NCBI RefSeq assembly: GCF_018446385.1
Contig: NC_056002.1
Location: forward strand, 35,760,063-35,824,062
Direction of reading: 5' to 3'
Source: Zingiber officinale
Lineage: Eukaryota > Streptophyta > Magnoliopsida > Zingiberales > Zingiberaceae
Length of the DNA: 64,000 nt
Part shown: positions 20,966 to 30,918 of the stretch, in pieces
How the letters are laid out: the number at the start of each line of letters is the position of its first letter
Numbering within the stretch: the first letter of the stretch is position 1
Made by a program: the position numbers and the translations under genes
The notes under the pieces: model-generated
Told to the model about the DNA's origin: nothing
The model's input: the letters and a program-made list of their open reading frames with translations, nothing else
Database searches by the model: none

Positions 20966-22337
20966 CAGCTAGCTACTACAACGTTGTAACAGCTAATGTA
21001 GGGTAGCAGTCTACATTGTGCAATTAGTTGCTACATTGTTGTAGCAGTTAACATTCCAAGTAGCTGCTATATCATTGTAGCAGTTAACCATCAAAGTAGC
21101 TACTACAAGCTATAATATTGTAGCTGCTACATCGTCAAAGTAGCTACTACAACGTTGTAGCAGCTAGCTATCAAAATAATGCTACAACGTTGCTACAATG
21201 TTGTAGCAGTTAACATTCCAAGTAACTGCTACAACTTTGTAGTAGCTAGCTGTCGAAGTAGCTGCTAAAACATTATAGCAGTTACTTGTTGAAGTAGCTG
21301 CTACAACATTGTAACAGCTAGTTATCGAAGTAGCTACTACATCGTTGTAACAGTTAACATATCAAGTAGTTGCTACACCATTGTAACAATTAACATTTCA
21401 AGTAGCTACTACAACATTGTAGCAGCTAGCTATCGAATTAGCTGCTACAACATTGTAGTAGCTAGCTATAGAATTAGCTGCTACAACGTTGTAGCTGTTA
21501 CAACGTTATAGTAGTTAACATTTCAAGTAACTACTACAATGTTGTAGCAGCTACCCGTCGAAGTAACTGGTACACCGTTATAGCAGTTAACATTTCAAGT
21601 AGCTACTACAACGTTGTAGCAGCTACCCGTCGAAGTACGTGCTATAATGTTATAGCAGTTAACATTCCAATTAGTTGCTACACTGTTATTGCAGTTACCT
21701 ATCAAAGTAACTGCTACAATGTTGTAATAACTAGCCGTCAAAGTCGCTGCTACAACATTGTAACAACTAGTTGTTGAAGTAGCTGCTACACTATTGTAAC
21801 AGTTAACATTTCAAGTAGCTGCTACAACGTTGTAATAGCTAACCGTCGAAGTTGCTGCTACAATGTTGTAGCAGCTAGCCATCAAAGTCGCTACTACACC
21901 GTTGTAACGGTTAACATTCCAAGTATCTGCTACACCGTTATAGCAGCTAGTCGTCGAAGTAGTTGCTACAACGTTATAGCAGCTAGCCATCGAAGTTGCT
22001 GCTACACCATTGTAGCAGTTAACATTCCAAGTAGTTGTTACACCGTTATAACAATTAACATTCAAAGTAGTTGCTACGATATTGTAACAGCTAGCCTATA
22101 ACGTTGTAGCAGCTAGTCGTCGAAGTAGTTGCTACATCGTTGCAGCAACTAGCTGTCAAAGTAGCTGCTACACCGTTGAAGCAGTTAACATTCCAAGTAG
22201 CTGCTAAAGCATTGTAGCAATTAACATTGATAGCTAGCTGCTACAACGTTGTAGCATTTAACATTTCAAGTAGCTACTACAACGTTGTAGCAACTAACAT
22301 TCCAAATAGTTGTTATAACGTTGTAGCTGTTATACGT
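20966..22337. repeat. 36-bp tandem array with near-perfect 26-bp palindromic core
   Basis: Roughly 35-40 units of about 36 bp occupy this span. Each has the half-site TAGCTGCTACAAC followed by its reverse complement GTTGTAGCAGCTA, then a 10-bp spacer that is usually ACATTCCAAG-like or GCCGTCGAAG-like. The core reads the same on both strands, so each unit can form a hairpin or cruciform. Because the period is a multiple of three, open frames such as YNVVAATS/YNGVAAT repeats (21,811-22,065 minus; 22,227-22,439 plus) appear on both strands; these are repeat artefacts. Single and paired copies are scattered from about 9,195 to 22,400. Confidence 0.93.
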
Positions 22338-22412
22338 CCAATAAAAACAAGTAATCAACATATGTGGAAAGTAGTTGTAGGCATTGTAACAGGCGTCGAC
22401 CTTGTACATTGT

Positions 22413-23437
22413 AGTATAAATCCTTCTAATATATATTAGAATCACGGATTAATGGAATTACTAAATAAAATGAAATGGATTCATTGGTTATGAAATGATG
22501 GAATTGATGTTTGGCAAGCTCCATGCCAATCATATAAGTAAAAGTTGGTAAGGAAGTAGCTAGGGCTTGTACGTTGTAAGATATATCATTGTACAGAGCT
22601 AAAAACCAAACAGTGGAGTGAAGAAAAGCTTATGATCAAGAATGGAGAGGGGTAGTAAACAAACCAACATCGACTATGTGTTTGGTGACAGTTTCTTGAG
22701 CTTCCAGCCAATTCAAAAACAAGCATGCGACTGTAAATTGTCCAAGTAACTTGCAACACCTCTATTTTTGCTTGCCTGACAAGAGCGCGCTGCAACAGAA
22801 GACGGCGACGAAAGAAGAGGTGAAAGGCAAGACCGAGAGAGCGAGAGAGAGCAGCAAGGGAAATCTAGAATTTGAAAATTTTCTCTCGCCACCAATTTGA
22901 ATAGAAGGCGGAAGAGGAGAAAGAATAAAGGGAATGTTTTGTGACAAAGAAATCATGCTGACAACACCACGTCTACGTATCGCTCATGATTGCACACGAA
23001 GCGTCACCTAACATATCATTTGTATATATATATATATATATAGAAAGAGAGAGATTTTTTTTTTTTTTTGAAGAAATTAATCTTAGATCTTCGATGGAAA
23101 GCTAAAGTCCCATTGTATGCAAAACCAAGAACATCAAATGAAGAGCACATGCCAAGCAAATAGGAAGCTGATACACAAGCATTGTTCATGCAAAGTGTCC
23201 TGCTTAAGAGAGTTGACAATCACACAGCTGACAAGGAAAAACTGACGATTTGTACATGTTTTCTTCTTTGCTGAAGACTCTGAAGGCTGAACAGACGAGT
23301 AGGAAAATAGAGAGGCATTCTTGAATTCCCACTCGCAGTAGCTCCAGCTGCTCCTGCAAAAGTTGCCCACAAACCGACGGGAAAGGATGAGAAAAGCCAT
23401 TGATGTCGGAGCTTGAAGATAATGACCATTACCTGAG
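22413..23437 (-). other. 3' side of the HD-ZIP gene and a leader-like segment
   Basis: Nothing coding is recognised. The first 150 bp repeats the TTTGGCAAGCTC..GCCAAT segment seen at 18,920 and 19,310. Between about 22,640 and 22,975 the minus strand is C/T-rich (CTGCTCTCTCTCGCTCTCTC) and GC-richer than its neighbours, resembling a plant gene leader, with a (TA)n run at 23,025-23,042 upstream of it. It could be the orphaned 5' end of a minus-strand gene. The 3' UTR of the HD-ZIP gene should lie in 23,000-23,437; no clear poly(A) signal was fixed. Confidence 0.4.
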
Positions 23438-26286
23438 CTACTGAACGTTACTGGATGGCATGATGGCTCTTATTCTGTCACAGGTGCAGGACAGAAGACT
23501 GTTCACTACATCTATGGATCCAGAAATGATCTCGGAACCAGGAGACGAGTCGATAAAGATCTGAAGAGCTACAGTGAGAAGAGAACCCCCACGTCCAGAG
23601 ATCTCATCAGGGAGTATGGCAAATCCTGAAGGCAGAAGTGCAACAGAGTTGGAGTCCTCGCCACCAAGCACTGCATTGACCATGGCAGCCTCAACAGGAG
23701 AGTAGATAATGTATTTGCAAGTTGAGTCACTCCGGGTCTCTTGTAGTATCATCGTCGTGTTCCCCTCGCCAGGGAGCTAAATTGAGCACCAACAGTTACT
23801 GATCACAGCAGAAATATTGAAGCCAAAAAGAAAAAAAAAAATGGAAATAGACTTACTCCAACTGCCAAAATGGAGACACAGTTGTCTTCTTCCAGGCTGC
23901 TCAAAATGGCTGCTGCTGCTTCGTAGACCATGGCTCCATGCAGCAAAATGTCCCACTGCCTCACAGAAATAAAGCCAAGAAGTGTGAGTCCATGGCTAAA
24001 GAAAGAAAAGATGCATACAATTGATCAGGTGAGCAACCACCTGGCTACGCGATGGCACACTGCGCAGGAAATCGAAAACTCTCTTTGGAGAGATTGGCAG
24101 CCAGATTGAAGTGCTTGCACTGAGCACAGTGCCAGCAGGTCTCCCTGGATCTCCATTGTTCTTCCTGCTCCTGATCCTCACATCGTTTGTGGCAGCACCA
24201 GTTACTTGAGCCCACTGGTGGATCAGAGAGCCACTGACACCGCTGCAGAAGCTCATCGCCATCCTCTCCGATAGATTTAGTATGTTATGGGTCATCTCGA
24301 CGTTCCCTAAGGAACAATCAATCAGCAGTGGAGTTTTAGTTTGCAGCAAGGAGGAGGAGGATCAGTACCGATATGAGCAGTGGAATTGGTGACGCTCGAT
24401 AATCTCTCGCACTGCCTCTCCATTCTCGCCAGCCATCTTTTTGCTCCGAAGGCAAGGCCGGAGTTGACGATGGCCTTGTACAGCGCATGGACATCTCCAT
24501 GGTCCGCTTCGACATGCTCGACCCATACGACCTTCGAGCGACCGTCAGGTGTTTCCTGGATGATGCATCCGGAGGGCCTTCGGCGGAACTTGGCCATGGT
24601 GTCGTGCCGCACTTCGAAGGAAACGTCAACCACGGCCCAGCGCGCTCCCTCCGGCTGCTTGCAGTGCCTCAGGAACAAGCCCTCCCTCGCCGGAACGAGG
24701 GGGCTCGGAACCTGCAGCTCGGCCGTCATCTGAGGAGCGCAAAGCTTTCAAACCGTCGGCGCAGAAACAATTAATAGCGGCTGGCGAAGGTAAACCCTAA
24801 AGGTCGAAGCTTTACCAGTTGCAGAGCGCCATCGTAGCTTCCTGCTGCTGCTCCGGTGGCGTACACCTCCACGGTGGCTGCTCCGGTGACGATGCCGGAG
24901 AAGAACGCAATCCATTTCTCCTGCACGCCATCGAAGTCCACAAAGATTAGACCTTGCGGTGTTGCATTCACACATTCCGCCGTCAAATTTTTGCCTACCA
25001 CGTCCATGAGCATGCCGACCAGTGCCTCAACCGGCATGGCCACGATTGCGGTAGCCCGGGTGGCCTCTGTAGCCAGGTTCACACTCTTGGGTCCGAGCCC
25101 ATTTGCAAAAGCTCGGACATATTCGGCCTGGTTTAAGTCTTCGGTGAGCCCGTCGGGCCCTCGAACCCACATCGGTTCGCCGAGCTGAGCTAGTGCGAGA
25201 AGCTCCGCCATGGCTAGCTCAGCCAAAGCGGCAGCAGCCAGTTTCCCAAACTCGGGCACATTCTTATTGTTCGAAGTTGAACCTGGTCTAGGATGGACTC
25301 CAGCTACAGTTGCCGGTAGGTTTAGTTCTTGGAACGGAATCAGCTGAACCCCTGTTCGCTTTGCGACCATTGCAGTGATCCTTTCGATCTATCATAAATG
25401 GATATATCGTTTGTTTATCATCGGAAACAGGATGTACATTTTTAATACATGAGATTCATTCTTATATTACGATACCTGTTTGCGTAGACGACTGTTTTCG
25501 GCTAGTAGTTGTTGCTCGTCGATAGAGATCTCACCGAGTGAGGGCGGGCCGCCACAGTTGGGACAACAAGCACTGTTGAGTGCTTCCTTCAACTTCAAGT
25601 TGTCCGATAGGAGAAGATCATTCTCCTCCCTCAACCTTTGGTTTTCCTCTCGCTCGAGTTGGTTCTACAAGAAGTTAGATATGGATCAAATAACACATGA
25701 TGCATTGATTGGGTCGAGCCACCTCTTGGTGCGATTGTGACAAAAGTATCTTAGTTATTAGACTAGACACTAATCGAATCTAGATAAGTAAAGGGTTCGG
25801 TTATTGAGTTTATGGTTGAATCAAGTAATTTAGTATAACAATGCGACGAGCACCAGCTTCTCACCATCATTTGTGTCCTCTTGTTTTGAAACCAAAACTT
25901 CACTTGCATTGGGTCTAATCCGAGTTTTTGCCCTAACTCCTTCCTTTGTTTGTCGTCTAGATGAGGGAATTCTCGGAAGAACCTAAAATAAAGGAGCATT
26001 GATATATCATGTTAATCTTTTCCGTTGAATTGATATGTACATTGGAAAAAAAAAAAACTTACGCCTCGAGTTGTTGAATTTGCTCTGTTGTATGTCGATA
26101 GTTGATCTTTCTTTTTCCATGGTTTTGAACACCTTGCTCAACATTGGATGCGGCCAGCGTATTGATATCTAAGACATTGGGGAAGTGATCGTCGTCGTCA
26201 AGAATGCCACGAAACAATGGATCCATCATTATTGACCGATTTAGTATTCCATTTTGTTGTTCTTCTTGCTCATGTTCCTCAGTCAT
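23438..26286 (-). CDS. Class IV HD-ZIP transcription factor (homeodomain-START)
   Basis: This gene encodes a nuclear DNA-binding regulator of the HD-ZIP IV family, whose members (ATML1, PDF2, GL2, ROC types) control epidermis and trichome fate by binding L1-box promoters. Predicted coding exons, 5' to 3': 26286-26063, 25982-25865, 25664-25476, 25388-24999, 24920-24816, 24729-24369, 24306-24041, 23955-23857, 23776-23438. All junctions are GT-AG and keep frame, giving about 696 aa, close to the family length. Order: acidic N-terminus, homeodomain ([13 protein letters not shown] ... [10 protein letters not shown], about residues 55-115), zipper-loop-zipper with CPNCGGP (about 120-180), START domain (about 210-450, with [18 protein letters not shown]), and the HD-SAD C-terminal region ([34 protein letters not shown]). 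It starts at ATG 26286 ([10 protein letters not shown]), after an AG acceptor at 26303-26302 suggesting a 5' UTR intron. Odd points: the usual QMK after the homeodomain reads QMM, and the 78-nt intron 24998-24921 is a multiple of three and stop-free. I see no lesion. Subfamily not assigned. Confidence 0.92.
24921..24998 (-). other. 78-nt in-frame intron in the START domain
   Basis: Removing GTAGGC...GTGCAG joins LMDV to [11 protein letters not shown], matching the family pattern LMDVNQWSTVFSGIV. If kept, it would add 26 residues without a stop ([15 protein letters not shown]...). Family comparison favours splicing. Confidence 0.8.
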
Positions 26287-27700
26287 GTCGATGAATTGCA
26301 ACTATAAATGCAAAACAAAAAAAAAATGAAAATTCCGGATGAGAAAAGATTTTTTTTTTAAAAAAAAAAAGGAATGTGAATGAGAAGGAAAATGATTATA
26401 AACTCGAAGAAATTATGCATACATAAGTCCAAAAAAAACCTAGTGAGCGAGTAAGAGACTGATGATGTTTTATCTATGAAATTGATTCAAGTAGTGTTAC
26501 AAGAAAATTATAATAAATTAGGAGTGTAGTTGGCAAGGGGGGAACAATTAGTATAGAAGCATATAAATTCCGAGTAAACACATAGTAAGAGGAACAAGGG
26601 TCTATGCTTTTCTCTATAAAATCAATCCAAACAACGAAACGATTACCAATGACCAATCGAATCAAAGCTGTTAGTACACAGAAGATGATTGACCGATAGA
26701 ACTAGGACAATTAGAAAGCAAAAGCTCATTATGGTCCAACAAGACCACCAAATCGAGAAAAGCTCTTAATGACCAAAAGTAGTAACATCGTTCATTTCTG
26801 ATCTACAAGAAGGATGACAACTATCAAAAAGCATTCTCAAAGCTAAAAATGACAAAGCTGAAATAGTTAAACAAATATGAGTTTTACTATACTTAAGTCA
26901 CAAATAGATGTATTTTTAAAGATATTTTTGTTCTAAAAAAAAAATGTGACTAAAAAAGAGCCCTAACCTTTGCATCTATCCTTGGGAATTCAAGGCCACA
27001 ACTCTCCCTAAGAACCTTAATGGACTGCATGTACATGACTCGCCACCTCCATCTTCCCTGTTTTTATAACCAAAATGGGTACCTCAAACTTGGCAAGTAG
27101 CAAGGGCTACTCAATCCAAAATATATTCACTCAAAAACTTTGGCAAGGCAAGTGCAATGCGCTCAAAGAACATATATATATATACCGTTTCGAATGCGAT
27201 AAGTGAGCCAAGAGCTCATGCAAAGCCAACTCACAGATGGTATATGCTATGGCATATGCAAGAAGAATAAAAGTAGATCGATAGTAGGCTGTCTAATATA
27301 TCTTTATACTAAGCATGGATAAAAAGAAGCTCACCTAAGGAAATGCCAAAGTTGAGGAAGTGTTTCGCTCAAGTAGAGTTCATGATTGGGGAAGATGACA
27401 AGCTGTTTTTATCACCATTAATGGAGGAAGAAGTATGAATGCGCACATGCATTAATAGAAGTTCAAGCAAGTGAGTGAGCCGCATATAAGCTTAAATCTC
27501 CTCCACCTCTTCTTGTCTTTCGCCTTCTTCTTCTCCTCCTCCTTATTCGACTCTTAATTGTATTTAGGGGAAGAAGGGAGAAGAAAGGAAGGGAGGAGGG
27601 TGGAAGAATGGGCAGAGAGGAGTTATTGCGAGGGTGAAGAGATGGTGGATTTGCATTTATTGTTGGGCTGGTGAAGCTACTTGAGAGGAGGAAAGGAAGT
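26287..27700 (-). promoter_or_regulatory. Upstream/5' UTR region of the HD-ZIP IV gene
   Basis: No second gene is seen. An acceptor-like TTTATAG precedes the start codon region. A candidate non-coding exon lies near 26,980-27,060 on the minus strand (ending CAAAG/GTTAGG). An L1-box-type TAAATGCA lies at 26,305-26,312 on the plus strand, inside the proposed intron, and CATGCATTAATAG lies at about 27,446-27,458; such motifs are bound by this same protein class, so self-regulation is possible. 27,490-27,620 is a strongly polypurine/polypyrimidine (GA/CT) tract, common in plant core promoters and leaders. The start of transcription is not fixed. Confidence 0.4.
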
Positions 27701-28984
27701 AAAGGAAAACTTGTTTTGTGTGGTTTTATTTGAATTTCTCAACAGAGTCAAACGACAAGGAGAGAAGAAAAGTTAATTAGCACACAAGTTTTTTTTTAAT
27801 CAAATTCTAATATCAAATCTGATCCTGCTATTATTTGGTGAATAACATGGGGAAAAAATCATCACATTCTCCTTTATACATTGAATCAATGTTCTTACTA
27901 AACTCTAAACTTACCTTCACTATAAAGTCGCAAGACACGAAGTAAAATCTTATCTCTAGTAGTAAAAGAAAAGATTACATGTATTTTCTAAGTCCTTATA
28001 CATTAAAATCTCTATGAAAAAAAAAACATGAGCTATAGGTTAATAGAAGAATTTTAGTAAATCAATAATTTTTCAGTAAATCATGTAGTAAAAAAGACAT
28101 CTTTTAAATGTTATTTAACCACATCGAATTGTTAAACAATAAATACAAGAACAACTCAAACCTTGAACGTTTATTCGGTTGGAAGGTAGCTTTTAAAGAA
28201 GAGGAATATGAAAATATTTTTTTCTGTTGTTGTTATTATTTGGAAGGAGACGAAATTCTCAATCTGTTGTCACATGCCAAGTGTACATGAATTTATTGTT
28301 TGGGAAATGAACAACTTATCAGAATCTACAAAAAAAAAAAAACTGTAAACTATCTTTTTATCATTCATTCTATGATATATATATATATAGGGAATGAAAG
28401 GGAAACCAAGTTGTTAGAGTCTAGCATTGAATACATATTCAATGAGGCCTGAACTCAAAGACCCCTCCATGTGCAGTAAACAGTGGTGACTGAAACGAAG
28501 GAAAAAAAAATGCTGTTCAAATTTAAATACTTCAATATATTTAATATTAATTTAGTTTTCAAGAAATTAATAAATTGAGGTAGATTGATAAGTATAAGCA
28601 GAATCAGTTTTCAACTTCTAGGGCAACCAAGGGAAGATGTACTTACTGTATAATGTGACACTCAATGCAGTGATGACTTTGTTCCACTCGGATTCACTTG
28701 AATGCTGAAGCAGAAATGGAATAAGCAATAAAAATAAATAAATAAATAAATTGAAGATGTGAAAGTAGGGAAGCAACCAACAGCAGTAATGACATATAGT
28801 TTTCATATTTTATCAAACTGGGAAAAAAATTTATTACTTTGGAGCCAACATTTAATGTAAAAATTTGGATTTTACTCTGGAGTAAATATTTTGCCCTGCA
28901 ATAACTTTACAGCAGTAATGACATATTGGAAGATATTAAAGCAAACTGCAGTGGTACCTGTAGCTTGGGCCCATTCTTAATTAT
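27701..28984. other. Intergenic AT-rich DNA, no feature recognised
   Basis: This stretch is AT-rich with A-runs and a short TA microsatellite near 28,376-28,390. The ORFs present (28,108-28,290 plus, 28,618-28,806 minus) lack any recognisable motif and look like chance. Confidence 0.6.
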
Positions 28985-29400
28985 TTGACTATGTTGCACA
29001 CTTTGTTCCTACCTCTTTGAAGCTTTTTGACCCTCAAATTTGGTGTAGATGTTATGAGACCATGACAACGACAACCAATTTTATCCCAGCAGATGGTATC
29101 AATTATATGAATTATATCATCATTTATATTTAAATAAATTTTATCTTCTCTTATTATTGCTAATAAGTCTTCTTTGATTTTCCTTTTCCTCATTTAATAT
29201 GTATTTGTTAATCTTCTAACTACATATTCATACCATTTTAAATACGTCTTTCACAGATTTTTCAATAGATACAAACTCGACTCTCTCTAATGTTCTCATT
29301 TCTTATCTTGCCTATCCTCGTATATTTGTATATCCACTTTAACATCCTCATCTCACTTTCATCTTTGCAACTCTGGTGAATTAATTTCAGTAGAGGGTCT
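28985..29400 (-). pseudogene. RTE-type LINE ORF C-terminal relic
   Basis: On the minus strand, starting near 29,370, the translation contains MRMLKWIYKYTRIGKIRNE, which matches the conserved EMRMLRWMCG.TRKDKIRNE segment at the C-terminus of plant RTE-clade reverse transcriptases. After a frame change it continues with KRKIKEDLLAIIREDKIY, corresponding to the RPKKTWREVVRKDLK segment, and then a decayed end near 28,988. The endonuclease and catalytic RT parts are absent. It is a dead, 5'-truncated or fragmented insertion; stops and frameshifts show age. Confidence 0.6.
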
Positions 29401-30786
29401 TGGGACTGATTCATCATTTGATGAGTTTAGTAGCCTTATGTTACCTTGGTTTGGCTTGATTGATGTCTCCCTAATTCAAACACTGATATTAGCAAACTCT
29501 AGGAAACAATGAATGTAAGATACAATTCAAAATATTGAAACATGAATACCATATAAGCTATTTCCTGGCAAATTTGGACCAACTTTATATACAGTCTATG
29601 TGGGATTTCAGTATGACAATGTGAGTTTTGATTGTTTAACCTCTCTAAGTTTGGAGTCATTGTAGCATGAGTATTCAGTAAGATCATCAACATTAACTTT
29701 GTTAAAGTTAAAACACTTGTCAAGAACTCTTAACTATGATGTTTCTGTAATTTTTCTTGATTTCTTCATTAAGCCACTCGTTTCTCTTTGTTAATCATAC
29801 ATCAACAATTTATTATTTATATTCGAGATCCTTGGTTCAACATCATTAGACAGTGATGCAATGCAGTAATTATACAATTCAAACTATAATCATTTATGAA
29901 ATGCAAAACATTGACATCATAAATTAAATCTTAGAAACACATGAAGAAACTCACATCTTTGACAATGGAAATCATGTTTAATTTGTGAGTTATTTGAATC
30001 ATAATAAAACTCATAATACAAGAACTCACATGGATTTTGTATAGGAGAAAAAACTAAAAGAAACAATCTTGTATAGGGCATACTCACTAGTGAACAAAAA
30101 GTTGATGTCGTATGGTCAAAACAAGTTTGATAGTTAAACAATTGATCGTACAGAATGTGCTCACTTCATTTCAACTATTAACTTAAAACTAATCTTCTTG
30201 ATAAATGGAAGATCTCATCACGTTACTAAAACCATAAGATGGAAGAACCTGCAATCCTGCAGCATATAAGATGAACACGTCAGACAGAAATAGTGTGCTT
30301 GTTTCAAATCCAAGAAGATTTATAAAGAAGACAAAGGGACACATCACAGACCAGAGAATGGAAAGAAGCTTTCAAAGGAAAAAAAAAAAGCAATGCAATC
30401 AAACAGAAGAAAACTTATGTTAGTATGAAGAGCGGAACTCATATGGATTGTTGTACGTGTAAACAACCTTGTTGGATAATTGTCATCTCATATGCTTTTC
30501 AAAAATACCAAAATCAGTTTAGAGGTAATAATGATAAAATAGTCGTTAATTGTTGTACGTGTAAATAACCTTGTTGGATTTTAGCCCCTTTACCGCACTG
30601 CATCGAGTCAGATTCCTGTTTTTATTTTTATTTTTAAACTTAAAACCCCACCCAAACAGAAATCGCCCAGGACACGACTTGTGCCCGACACAACACGGGA
30701 CAGAGGATCCTTTTGATCATGTTGGGTTTGGGGTTTTGGCATCCTGAGTTGTGTAAGCTCCAATTTTTGCCTTTTATCTTCTCTGT
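29401..30786. other. Intergenic DNA, no gene recognised
   Basis: AT-rich, with no gene or element ends identified. A 33-bp direct repeat starting TTGTTGTACGTGTAAA occurs near 30,449 and again near 30,550, about 100 bp apart. ORFs in this interval have no recognisable domain. Confidence 0.55.
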
Positions 30787-30918
30787 TGATGCTGCGATAG
30801 AAGGAGCCCGTTAAGTGTGAGTCAAAGACAGGAACAGCAGTTGACGTGGAGGTCAAAGTCAAGACGATCAAAGATAAGAAACTGCCGGCTCACCAAGGTC
30901 GGCCGAACGAGTGACAAC
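30787..30918 (+). repeat. Tat 5' LTR, first part (split by insertion)
   Basis: Starts TGATGCTGCGATAGAAGGAGCCC and matches 51,382-51,510 (TGATGCGGCTATAAAAGGAGCCC onward: GTGTGAGTCAAAG, CAGC.GAC, GCCGGCTCACCAA). It is interrupted at GTGACAAC by the gag-only element. Confidence 0.9.

Noticed and set aside
21811..22439. Repeat proteins YNVVAATS / YNGVAATT on both strands
   Set aside because: The 36-bp palindromic array has a period that is a multiple of three, which opens frames on both strands with no coding signal.
22586..22956. Several 60-70-aa minus ORFs in the leader-like segment
   Set aside because: Low-complexity Ser/Leu-rich frames with no domain or conserved start; treated as chance frames in a CT-rich leader.
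24380..25188. Plus-strand ORFs of about 95-117 aa over the HD-ZIP gene
   Set aside because: They are antisense shadows of its GC-rich START exons; only the minus-strand frames match the family.
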